A DNA stretch of 6,448 nucleotides from Verrucomicrobiota bacterium (lineage in GTDB: Bacteria > Verrucomicrobiota > Verrucomicrobiia > Limisphaerales > AV2), in NCBI GenBank assembly GCA_003219675.1, contig QHPW01000181.1, positions 1 through 6,448 of the forward strand, read 5' to 3'. The notes below the pieces were generated by a model. It did not search any database, was not told where the DNA came from, and saw nothing but the letters and a program-made list of their open reading frames with translations. This document shows, piece after piece, positions 1 through 5,787 of this stretch; the first letter of the stretch is position 1; every line of letters begins with the position of its first letter. The translations under genes were made by a program, and so were the position numbers.

Positions 1-943
1 GGACCGGAAAGAGTACGGCCCGGTCACATCCGACCAAATCAACACCTGGATTCTCGAAGGCCGCGCCAACGGCCAGACGCTGGTCCAGGCTGCAGGCAGT
101 GCCGAATGGAGGGCGCTGTCGTCGTTCCCCGAATTCGCCGCGGTCCTCGCCGCGAAATCTCCCGCGCCACCGCTGGTCGGGTCCGCCGACCCGGCCGTCA
201 TTGCCAACGCGGCTCTGGCGCGCGGTGTTGAAGTGAATATCGGCGAGTGTCTGAGCCGGGGCTGGAGGTTGCTTCTGAACAACCTTGCGCTGTTCCTGGG
301 CGCCAGCCTGCTGCTTCTGCTGATCCGGCTTGGACTGGGACTGGTGCCGGTCATCGGCGGGCTGGCCTATCTTGTCATTTTCGGGGCTCTGTACGGCGGT
401 TTCTACCTGATTTTTTTGAAGCGAGTGCGTGGGGAGCCTTCCGGCATCGGAGACCTTTTCGCCGGGTTCAGCCGGGATTTCGTTCAATTCATGTTGGCCG
501 GCATTGTGAGCTCGGTGGTGGTGTTCGTCGGCGGGCTGCTTTGCATTTTGCCCGGCATTTATCTTGCCGTGGCGTGGAAGTTCGGCCTGGCGCTGATTGC
601 CGACCGGCGTCTGGAATTCTGGACGGCGATGGAATCGAGCCGCAGAGTCATCACGCGATATTGGTTCCAGATTTTTGGCCTGCTCGTGGTGGCCTATTTG
701 CCACTGGTTCTGTTCATGGGCTATTCGCTCTTCCACATGGTTTCAGTCATGGTTCCAATCCTCATCAACAGCGGCGGCCAATTTAACTTTAACTTCGGAC
801 AGATCATGAAAATGATAAGCGGGTTCGTTACCCTGTCGTTGGCTCAACAACTGGTCGCGCTGTTCACGGTGCCGTTTGCGACGGCTTCGCTGATGCACGC
901 CTATGAAGATCTCTTTGGCACTCGGCCAACGCCGGCCGCTTGA
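1..943 (+). CDS. GYF_2-domain multi-pass membrane protein (5' partial)
   Basis: The reading frame is open from base 2, so the start lies outside the window; a GTG at 233 is internal (residue 78 of 313 visible). Residues 1-45 look like the end of a GYF_2 domain: KEYGPV, then W16, EGR (19-21), and later AEWRAL (34-39). In that family this is a small, probably ligand- or peptide-binding module, often joined to membrane domains. A short Ala/Pro-rich linker follows. From about residue 90 the protein is strongly hydrophobic, with roughly six membrane segments (near 94-114, 119-139, 162-184, 185-200, 222-249, 267-292). Between them is the recognisable stretch CILPGIYLAVAWKF followed by an amphipathic EFWTAMESSRRVI segment, a pattern seen in uncharacterised integral membrane proteins. 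It overlaps the next gene by 41 bp, which suggests co-translation. No enzymatic residues are apparent and the function is unknown. The domain call is from memory of the family. Confidence 0.85.
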   Translation, partial: DRKEYGPVTSDQINTWILEGRANGQTLVQAAGSAEWRALSSFPEFAAVLAAKSPAPPLVGSADPAVIANAALARGVEVNIGECLSRGWRLLLNNLALFLGASLLLLLIRLGLGLVPVIGGLAYLVIFGALYGGFYLIFLKRVRGEPSGIGDLFAGFSRDFVQFMLAGIVSSVVVFVGGLLCILPGIYLAVAWKFGLALIADRRLEFWTAMESSRRVITRYWFQIFGLLVVAYLPLVLFMGYSLFHMVSVMVPILINSGGQFNFNFGQIMKMISGFVTLSLAQQLVALFTVPFATASLMHAYEDLFGTRPTPAA

Positions 944-1310
944 TCGGGCGACGGCGTGGGGTTGCCTCACGGCCAACCTGGCGGTGCCCGGCTGCGGGAC
1001 GTTGGTCGCCGGACGCGTGTCGGGTTATTTTCAGTTGCTGCTGGCGGTGGCCGGCGTGACGCTGACCTTCTGGTTTGGCTTGAGATTCATCGTCTGGTAC
1101 CTCAACACCGGGTCGCAGGTACAGGAGTCTCCGGACGACATAGCCGCCAACTTCCAGGAACTGTGGTTGCGCTTGCGCTGGGCGCTGACGGGGATGCTGG
1201 TGTTCCTGGCAGGATTGCTCTGGGGCCTGGCCAGCAGCGTGAGCATCCTGCTTGAGTCGAAGAAGGCGCCATCGCCGCCACCGCCTGTCCTCGGCGGAGA
1301 AAAACAATGA
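903..1310 (+). CDS. Small two-helix membrane protein, function unknown
   Basis: A 135-residue protein. The ATG at 903 lies inside the end of the upstream gene (41-bp overlap). There is no other ATG, GTG or TTG between residue 10 and the first conserved-looking segment, so this start is preferred although no strong Shine-Dalgarno is visible. Residues 22-41 hold a Gly/Pro-rich stretch (NLAVPGCGTLVAGRVSGY) resembling the loop before the first helix of TM2-like small membrane proteins. Two membrane helices follow, at about 42-66 and 93-116, separated by an acidic segment (QVQESPDDI). The C-terminus carries a short proline run, PSPPPPV, and a charged tail. The stop codon overlaps the start of the DUF2752 gene as ATGA. 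The gene order suggests it acts with the GYF_2 and DUF2752 proteins in the membrane. I do not recognise a named family with certainty. Confidence 0.8.
   Translation: MKISLALGQRRPLDRATAWGCLTANLAVPGCGTLVAGRVSGYFQLLLAVAGVTLTFWFGLRFIVWYLNTGSQVQESPDDIAANFQELWLRLRWALTGMLVFLAGLLWGLASSVSILLESKKAPSPPPPVLGGEKQ
1296..1300 (+). promoter_or_regulatory. Shine-Dalgarno for the DUF2752 gene
   Basis: GGAGA lies 6 nt before the ATG at 1307. Together with the ATGA overlap to the preceding stop it fixes this start over the later in-frame ATG at 1361. Confidence 0.6.
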
Positions 1311-1861
1311 ACCTGCCTCCGGTCATCTCCGCGTCGAGAAAGTCTTCGCCCGGATCATGCATGGACCCAACCCGGACCTTTCCGCAGGCGGGTGGCCAGG
1401 TTTCGGAATCGCCCGGCCAGTGCCACTCCCGGAAGAGTGCAGGGACGGGTTTGCCAGATCCATCGATTCTGGAAAGGGCACGTGTTTCCGCTCCCGTCTG
1501 GGCGTTCGCCGGACTCTTGCTGCTGCTCGCGGTCGCCCGCCTTTCCGAGGAGTGGAACCTTCCGCTGCCGTTTTGCGGCTTGAAGAGGCTGACCGGCATT
1601 CCGTGTCCCTTCTGTGGCAGCACGCGTTGTCTTCAGGCATGTTCCCGTCTCGACATCGCCCAGGCTGTGTGCTGGAACCCGCTGACATTTCTGGCGTGCC
1701 TTGGCGTCGTGCTCTGGCTGGGGGTTTGGATTGCGGACGTCCTTTTCAATCGGCGCGGGCTTTCAGCCGTCCGGCGATGGCTGGCCGCTCCCGCGCTCGA
1801 ACCCGTTGTCATCGTCGCGGTCTTGTTGAATTGGATTTACCTTTGCCTGACTTTGCCGTAG
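1307..1861 (+). CDS. DUF2752 family membrane protein
   Basis: A 184-residue protein. The diagnostic segment is GIPCPFCGSTR at residues 97-107, followed by LDIAQAVCWNPL (115-126). This Cys-x-x-Cys/Gly-Ser-Thr-Arg plus Asn-Pro-Leu pattern marks the DUF2752 family of small membrane proteins, whose biochemical role is unknown. Hydrophobic helices are at about 64-80, 127-147 and 165-182, with the cysteine motif between the first two. Residues 1-60 form an unusually long, hydrophilic Ser/Pro-rich extension not needed for the family core, so a later start (ATG at 1361, residue 19) cannot be excluded. The GGAGA ribosome site and the ATGA overlap with the previous gene favour 1307. It is the last gene of the three-gene membrane run, followed by an 88-bp gap to galK. 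The two-cysteine motif could bind metal or be redox-active, but that is a guess. Confidence 0.85.
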   Translation: MNLPPVISASRKSSPGSCMDPTRTFPQAGGQVSESPGQCHSRKSAGTGLPDPSILERARVSAPVWAFAGLLLLLAVARLSEEWNLPLPFCGLKRLTGIPCPFCGSTRCLQACSRLDIAQAVCWNPLTFLACLGVVLWLGVWIADVLFNRRGLSAVRRWLAAPALEPVVIVAVLLNWIYLCLTLP

Positions 1862-1949
1862 CGGTTTTCGACGTGACCAGGCCGACGGCGCCGGATATTT
1901 TCCGCGCATGGCCGGATTTTCTGCAGTTGAATAATCACGTTTAATTTCC

Positions 1950-3146
1950 TTGGATACCTCCGCAGTCAACATTCTCTTCAAGCAGCATTTCGGCTACACG
2001 CCGGCGCACGTCGTCGGGGCGCCGGGCCGATTGGAGGTCCTCGGCAATCACACCGATTACAACGAAGGCCTCGTCATGTCCGTCGCGGTGGACAAATACG
2101 TCTCCATCGCGGCATCGCCGCGCACGGACGGCAAAGTCGAACTGGTCTCGTCCGCGTTCCCGCAACGGGACATTTTCTGGATCAGCGAACTCAAACACAA
2201 TCCGGCTGCGCCCTGGGCAGACTACGTGAAAGGGACACTCGTCCAGTTGCGCAAACGCGGCGTGCACTTCAGCGGCTTCAACGCCGCCATCCACAGCACC
2301 ATTCCCATCGGTGCCGGCATGAGCAGTTCCGCGGCGCTCGAGGTCGCCACGGCGCTCATCGTTCGCCAGTTGTTTCCTTATTCGCTCACCGAGCTCGGGG
2401 CGTCGGTGCCGCCTCCGCGCGACAACCGGGGCCGGTTGCCGCCGCTGGAAGCGAAGGAAAAACTGCACCTGGCCAGACTGTGCCAGGCCGCCGAGGTCGA
2501 ATTCGTCGGCGTGAACTGCGGTCTGCTCGATCAGCTCTCCTGTCTGTTCGGCAGAGCGTATCATGTGATGAACATCGATTGTCGGTTTCAGAGCGTGCAC
2601 CACGCGCCAATGCCGGGCGAGGCGCTGGTGGTTTGTGATTCCGGCGTGAAGCATCGGCTCGCCGCCGGCGAATACAACGCGCTGCGGGAACATTGCGAAT
2701 CCGCCGCCCGGGCGCTGGGCGCAAAATCGCTTCGCTCCGTCGATCTACCCTGGCTCAAGGCGAACCGCGGCAACCTCAACCAGCGCCAGTATGAGTGCGC
2801 TTACCACGTCGTCGGCGAGATCCAGCGGGTGGTCTTTGCGGAAAAGGCCCTGAGCGACGATGACCACCGGCAGTTCGGCCAATACATGTTTCTCAGCCAC
2901 GAAAGCTCGCGCGATTTCCTCAAAAACAGTTGCCCCGAACTCGATCTGCTGGTGGAACTGGCCCGCGCGCATCCGGGTTGTCTCGGCGCGCGCCTGACCG
3001 GCGGTGGCTTCGGCGGCGCAACCATCAATCTGGTGGCGTACCATCAGGTGGAAAGCTTCATCCCCGCGATAGCCGAGCAATCCGAACAGCGCACCGGACG
3101 GAAAATGAAGCCGGTGGTCTGCCAGATCGTGGACGGGGCAGGGTAG
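1950..3146 (+). CDS. galK: Galactokinase (GHMP kinase)
   Basis: A 398-residue protein, close to the usual galactokinase length. It is expected to phosphorylate galactose at C1 with ATP in the cytoplasm (Leloir pathway). The three GHMP landmarks are present: the substrate motif APGRLEVLGNHTDYNEG (24-40), the phosphate-binding loop PIGAGMSSSAALE (119-131) and the C-terminal LTGGGFGGATINLV (349-362). R27, H34 and D36 of motif 1 and D194 of GLLDQ (likely catalytic base) are in place. SGVKH (231-235) and Y242 match the sugar-site region. The Glu normally in GEHTDYN is Asn (N33). A proline-rich insert of about 20 residues sits at 148-168, before the helix KLHLARLCQ. The start is TTG at 1950: an in-frame stop at 1932-1934 excludes anything earlier, and the next in-frame ATG would cut off motif 1. 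No Shine-Dalgarno is visible and the leader is A/T-rich. No other gal genes are nearby. Confidence 0.93.
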   Translation: MDTSAVNILFKQHFGYTPAHVVGAPGRLEVLGNHTDYNEGLVMSVAVDKYVSIAASPRTDGKVELVSSAFPQRDIFWISELKHNPAAPWADYVKGTLVQLRKRGVHFSGFNAAIHSTIPIGAGMSSSAALEVATALIVRQLFPYSLTELGASVPPPRDNRGRLPPLEAKEKLHLARLCQAAEVEFVGVNCGLLDQLSCLFGRAYHVMNIDCRFQSVHHAPMPGEALVVCDSGVKHRLAAGEYNALREHCESAARALGAKSLRSVDLPWLKANRGNLNQRQYECAYHVVGEIQRVVFAEKALSDDDHRQFGQYMFLSHESSRDFLKNSCPELDLLVELARAHPGCLGARLTGGGFGGATINLVAYHQVESFIPAIAEQSEQRTGRKMKPVVCQIVDGAG

Positions 3147-3161
3147 CGGTGCGCATCGCAG

Positions 3162-3251
3162 CCATGAACGGTGGGGCGAGACTCCGTCGAGCCCTAATTG
3201 TATCCATTGGAGAGCAGGGCTCGACAGAGTCTCGCCCCGCCCGGTTCATGG
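3162..3251. repeat. Hairpin-forming palindromic repeat downstream of galK
   Basis: The arms at 3173-3195 and 3216-3238 (23 nt each) are reverse complements at 22 of 23 positions, around a 20-nt loop. The stem is GC-rich (GGGGCGAGACTC... CGAGCCCT). Outside it, CCATGAAC (3162-3169) and GTTCATGG (3244-3251) pair as a second, outer arm, with a short bulge between. It begins 16 nt after the galK stop and lacks a following T-run, so it is not a classic intrinsic terminator. It could still end or stabilise the galK transcript. Its form fits a REP/MITE-like dispersed intergenic element. Confidence 0.8.
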
Positions 3252-3299
3252 AAGGGAACACCTCCAAAATTCGGACCTGAATCGGAGCCATGAACCGGG
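3240..3299. repeat. Second inverted repeat sharing the CATGAAC boundary
   Basis: CCCGGTTCATGG (3240-3251) and CCATGAACCGGG (3288-3299) are perfect 12-bp reverse complements around 36 nt. The left arm is also the outer right arm of the preceding hairpin, so three copies of the CATGAAC half-site lie within 140 bp (3162, 3244, 3288). The third copy is followed by GGGGCGCGGC with no partner. That suggests a nested or partly decayed tandem arrangement of the same repeat family. Confidence 0.6.
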
Positions 3300-3386
3300 G
3301 CGCGGCTGCAGAGTGGGACATTGGCGCCATCAACAAGAGAAATTGCCAATGAGTGACCCGTTACCAAGGCCTCTCATGAATTGGCG

Positions 3387-3833
3387 CTACCTTGGAGCTC
3401 TGCTAAAAAGCAGCCGAACGACTTCGGACCCTGTTTCGGGAAACTGACGGAGGAAATACACTCCCTCGATGTGACACACCCTTCGGATGCGAGTTCTGTT
3501 TCCGCTGGTAAAGACAACCCTTCTTCTATGGAGATACCCTTGGGTCGCGCCATAAATCAGCAGATACGCATATGCAAGGACCACTGCAGCGGAATTCTCA
3601 CGCGCTTCCGATGAGAAATCCTTGACACCACACATGCGACCGGTCGGGTAGTAGGCACCCAATGATTTCCATGGTGCGAGAAAAACCCGCTTGATCGAGC
3701 GTTGGATCCGCTTGAAACGGCGCACATCGTGGCGCTCGACTAGTTCCAGAGCTTCGGCTATTCGGTTCACCTCAGGGAGTCGTTGGGCAGTAGCAGCACG
3801 CTTATGGGCTTGACGATACGAGCGATCGAACAC
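3387..3833 (-). CDS. Hypothetical protein, degenerate metallopeptidase-like (HExxH lost)
   Basis: A 148-residue minus-strand frame from GTG at 3833; an in-frame stop at 3857-3855 limits any extension. I judge it real because its pattern resembles a family of bacterial hypothetical proteins I recall: LELVERHDVRRFKRIQRSIK (30-49), then a central hydrophobic helix, then RIRRVCHIEGVYFLRQFPE (115-133). In those relatives the central helix ends in a VHEATH-like zinc motif. Here the matching place reads IYGATQ (93-98), so both His and the Glu are replaced and protease activity is unlikely. Codon use is mixed, with more AT-rich codons (AGA, TTT, GAT, TAT) than the neighbouring genes, which could mean horizontal origin or decay. 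There is no convincing Shine-Dalgarno at the GTG; the purine-rich GAGGTGG at about 3850-3856 is too far upstream. It stands alone between two repeat elements. It may be a pseudogene or a non-catalytic homologue. Confidence 0.5.
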   Translation of the reverse strand: MFDRSYRQAHKRAATAQRLPEVNRIAEALELVERHDVRRFKRIQRSIKRVFLAPWKSLGAYYPTGRMCGVKDFSSEARENSAAVVLAYAYLLIYGATQGYLHRRRVVFTSGNRTRIRRVCHIEGVYFLRQFPETGSEVVRLLFSRAPR

Positions 3834-4011
3834 ACCAGGAACAATTGAACCACCTCAACTGGCAAAGCAGCACACCTACTTATCAGCCAATGCAGAATTG
3901 TCGTCTTCATTCGGAGACAAAATCCAGAGAGGATCCCGGCGTCCGGAGCCCCAACGATTAACGTATATTCTCCAATTGCAACGGAGTTTCAAGCCTACTC
4001 GTGGACAACCA

Positions 4012-4143
4012 GGCGCATCTCGACACTGCCCCCGACTCGACTGGCACCGCGGAGCGCCGATCTCCGATCCGGCGCGTTTCGGGGTGCTCTTGAATACCTG
4101 CCGGGGCGGAGACCGGCGCTCCGAGGGCAGTGTCAGATGCGCC
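4012..4143. repeat. 132-bp complex palindromic element (REP/MITE-like)
   Basis: Two nested arm pairs form one long hairpin. The outer arms 4012-4031 and 4125-4143 are complementary apart from a single bulged base (C4021). The inner arms 4051-4073 and 4100-4122 match at 20 of 23 positions and enclose a 26-nt loop. On the left, 19 nt (4032-4050) separate outer and inner arms; on the right only 2 nt do, as if one arm had gained or rearranged about 17 nt. No coding frame of recognisable content crosses it. The GGAGCGCC...GGTCTCCG type of core is something I associate with dispersed repeats in Verrucomicrobia, from memory only. It ends about 110 bp before trpE. Confidence 0.75.
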
Positions 4144-4194
4144 CTGGGCAACCGGCGGATGATTACGATGCACACGGGTCGTGTAACCATCAAG

Positions 4195-4249
4195 GTCGGG
4201 TGCCCGACTCCGGCATTGATGCCCACCCCGTGGTTATGTTGAAATGCCG
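4195..4249 (+). promoter_or_regulatory. Possible leader hairpins upstream of trpE
   Basis: Two dyads lie directly before the trpE start. GTCGGG-TG-CCCGAC (4195-4208) is a perfect compact palindrome. CGGCATT (4211-4217) pairs perfectly with AATGCCG (4243-4249), ending 5 nt before the ATG at 4255, where a ribosome site would sit. No Shine-Dalgarno is visible there, and no leader peptide with Trp codons was found. A role in translation control or as an operator is possible but unproven. Confidence 0.25.
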
Positions 4250-4254
4250 CGGCT

Positions 4255-4698
4255 ATGTATTCTCCGACGCAGGACGAGTTCTTGAAGCTGGCGGCCCAGG
4301 ACAATCTTATCCCGGTCACCCGCCGCCTGCTCGCGGATTTTGAAACACCGCTTTCCGCGTATCGCAAAATTCGCGGACCGGGGGAATCGTTTCTCTTCGA
4401 GTCGGTTGAAGGCGGCGAGCATCTGGGCCGCTACTCGTTCGTCGGCTGCAACCCGCGCGCGGTCATCCGCCAGACCGGGAATCGTATCGAAGTGATTGAG
4501 ACAGGCAAACGAGCAGGGGATTTTGTCGTTGCCAACAAGACCAACTCGGCTTCGAACGCGCGCGTCAGAGACGGCCTCGAAGTCGTCGAGCGGGTCTTGA
4601 AAAAATACCGCGCGTCGGTTTCATCGGTTACGAATTCATCCACGACGTCGAACCTGTTGTGCCACGACCGCCGCGCGACGATTTGCAGACGCCGATGA
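4255..4698 (+). CDS. trpE: TrpE N-terminal fragment (regulatory domain part)
   Basis: This is a 147-codon frame. Residues 1-119 are authentic TrpE sequence: NLIPVTRRLLADFETPLSAYRKI (17-39), then FLFESVEGG (46-54) and GRYSFVG (58-64). FLFES corresponds to the LLES element that shapes the tryptophan feedback site in characterised TrpE proteins, so feedback sensitivity would be expected of the intact enzyme. Residues 120-147 (ASVSSVTNSS... CRRR) are out-of-frame translation after the break. The ATG at 4255 is chosen because MYSPT fits the usual N-terminus of the closest-looking homologues; no Shine-Dalgarno precedes it. The frame ends at TGA 4696-4698, which overlaps an ATG (4695-4697) in the frame of the catalytic half. 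Confidence 0.7.
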   Translation: MYSPTQDEFLKLAAQDNLIPVTRRLLADFETPLSAYRKIRGPGESFLFESVEGGEHLGRYSFVGCNPRAVIRQTGNRIEVIETGKRAGDFVVANKTNSASNARVRDGLEVVERVLKKYRASVSSVTNSSTTSNLLCHDRRATICRRR

Positions 4699-5744
4699 TG
4701 TATTTTCTCATCGCCGACCAACTGCTCATCTTCGACCGCGTTTCACAAATCATCACCGTTCTGGTGAACGCCATCGTGCTCGACAAGGCCGGCGCGGCCT
4801 CGGCTTACGAGGACGCGATTGGCGAAATCGAGCGAATCGTCTCGCTGCTCGAACAGCCGTGCGAATTCCAGCCGGTGAGCCTGCCCTCGGAAGTTCCGTC
4901 AATCCGCTTCGACTCGAATGTGCCGAAGGAGAAATTCCTCGCGAACGTCCGCAAATCGAAGGAATACATCACGGCCGGCGACATCATTCAGGTCGTCGGT
5001 TCGCAACGCTTCAGCACTCCGGTGAAAGCCGCGCCGATTGACATTTACCGCGCCGCGCGGTCGATCAATCCCTCGCCTTACATGTTTCTGTTGGAGTTGG
5101 ACGGTTTCTCGCTCGTCGGCGCCTCGCCGGAGATTCATGTCCGCTGCGAAAACCGCAAAGTAGAGATTCGTCCTATCGCCGGCACGCGAAGGCGCGGCGG
5201 GACGCTGGAAGAAGACGCCGCCCTCGAAAAGGAACTGCTCGCCGACCCCAAGGAACGGGCCGAACACGTCATGCTGGTGGACCTGGCGCGCAACGACATC
5301 GGCCGCGTCTGCGACTTTGGGACCGTGCAGGTGAATGACCTCATGGTCATCGAGCGTTACAGCCACGTCATGCACATCGTCTCCGAGGTCGAAGGCAGAC
5401 TTTCCTCCGACAAGACGCCTTACGATCTGATGCGGGCCACGTTTCCCGCCGGCACCCTGAGCGGCGCGCCGAAAGTGCGCGCCATGCAGATCATTTCAGA
5501 ACTGGAGCAGACGGCGCGCGGCCCTTACGGCGGTTGCGTCGGCTACTTTTCCTTTAACGGCAACCTCGATTGCTGCATCACGATTCGCACCGCGCTCATC
5601 AAGGATGGCAAAGCCTACGTGCAGGCCGGCGGCGGGTGGGTCAACGATTCCGATCCCGAAGCGGAATTTCAGGAGACGGTGAACAAATCGAAGGCGATGC
5701 TCCAGGCCGTTGCTCTGGCGGAAAGTTTCGCGGCGCAGAAATAG
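4659..5744 (+). CDS. trpE: TrpE C-terminal chorismate-binding domain fragment
   Basis: This frame is sense from at least 4560. The earliest start with TrpE-like sequence is GTG 4659, with ATGs at 4695 and 4698. Numbered from 4659 (361 residues), the chorismate-binding core is complete: FLANVRKSKEYITAGDIIQVV (93-113), RPIAGTR (171-177), ERAEHVMLVDLARNDIGRVC (199-218), HVMHIVSEVEG (236-246), FPAGTLSGAPKVRAM (262-276), GPYGGCVGY (288-296), CITIRT (306-311) and QAGGGWVNDSDPEAEFQET (322-340). With the glutaminase TrpG (not in this window) it would convert chorismate to anthranilate, the first committed tryptophan step. The motif set and the PIAGTR form favour TrpE over PabB. QVVGSQRF has Gly where Leu is common. 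Whether this half is translated alone is unknown: no Shine-Dalgarno precedes the candidate starts, and only the ATGA overlap suggests coupling. Confidence 0.8.
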   Translation: MPRPPRDDLQTPMMYFLIADQLLIFDRVSQIITVLVNAIVLDKAGAASAYEDAIGEIERIVSLLEQPCEFQPVSLPSEVPSIRFDSNVPKEKFLANVRKSKEYITAGDIIQVVGSQRFSTPVKAAPIDIYRAARSINPSPYMFLLELDGFSLVGASPEIHVRCENRKVEIRPIAGTRRRGGTLEEDAALEKELLADPKERAEHVMLVDLARNDIGRVCDFGTVQVNDLMVIERYSHVMHIVSEVEGRLSSDKTPYDLMRATFPAGTLSGAPKVRAMQIISELEQTARGPYGGCVGYFSFNGNLDCCITIRTALIKDGKAYVQAGGGWVNDSDPEAEFQETVNKSKAMLQAVALAESFAAQK

Positions 5745-5751
5745 TTGAACC

Positions 5752-5759
5752 GGAGGTGA
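5752..5759 (+). promoter_or_regulatory. Orphan Shine-Dalgarno-like GGAGGTGA after trpE
   Basis: GGAGGTGA, a near-perfect anti-16S match, starts 8 nt after the trpE stop. No start codon with a credible gene follows at suitable spacing. It may be the remnant of a lost downstream operon gene, or chance. Confidence 0.3.
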
Positions 5760-5773
5760 CGCATCCACCCGCG

Positions 5774-5787
5774 TCCTGCCGGCAGGA
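5774..5787. repeat. Perfect 14-bp palindrome TCCTGCCGGCAGGA
   Basis: The sequence reads identically on both strands with no spacer. It lies in the 83-bp gap between the convergent trpE and aminotransferase-like genes. It could be a protein-binding site or a short repeat unit. With no loop and no T-run it is a poor terminator by itself. Confidence 0.45.

Larger units (their letters stand above)
4255..5744 (+). pseudogene. trpE: trpE, anthranilate synthase component I, interrupted by frameshift/deletion
   Basis: Both halves of one TrpE are present but in different frames. The first frame (from ATG 4255) carries the conserved N-terminus up to LKKYR (codons ending at 4611). The continuation VGFIGYEFIHDVEPVVP begins at 4614 in the -1 frame and runs to the stop at 5742-5744. 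In intact TrpE proteins these two segments are joined by about 15 residues of the type PA-x-V-x-GLP-x-FTGG, which are absent here. The break is therefore a deletion of non-multiple-of-three length rather than a single-base slip. The junction is in CCGCGCGTCGG, where short repeats could promote deletion or misassembly. As read, no full-length enzyme can be made by standard decoding. A sequencing or assembly error is a real alternative, since the rest of the gene is well preserved. Confidence 0.75.

Noticed and set aside
1252..1944. A 230-codon plus-strand frame over the DUF2752 gene
   Set aside because: Its translation is Arg/Ala-rich without recognisable motifs, and it overlaps the DUF2752 frame, which has family motifs and a ribosome site. 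It is a shadow frame in GC-rich DNA.
1862..1949. Terminator or promoter in the gap before galK
   Set aside because: Only an 8-bp palindrome (CGGCGCCG, 1886-1893) and a short direct repeat of GCCGGAT are present, with no stem plus T-run and no convincing -35/-10 pair.
1941..2693. A 250-codon minus-strand frame opposite galK
   Set aside because: It is antisense to strongly conserved galactokinase motifs, and its His/Arg/Asp-rich composition is typical of the opposite strand of a GC-rich gene.
3319..3413. Small dyads (CATTGGC/GCCAATG at 3319-3351; CCAAGG/CCTTGG at 3364-3395; CTGCT/AGCAG at 3400-3413) as a terminator of the minus-strand gene
   Set aside because: The stems are only 5-7 bp and have no T-run in the correct orientation. 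They are too weak to call.
3876..4367. Overlapping frames on both strands (minus 3876-4367, plus 3898-4242) before trpE
   Set aside because: Both run through the 132-bp palindrome, and the minus frame also runs into the trpE start. Neither has domain-like features.
4598..4608. Programmed -1 frameshifting at the A6 run (TTG AAA AAA TAC) in trpE
   Set aside because: A -1 slip here would join the two frames as LKKIPRVGFIGYEF. However, the heptamer is not a canonical slippery site, I see no clear stimulatory structure, and about 15 conserved residues would still be missing. Deletion explains the data better.
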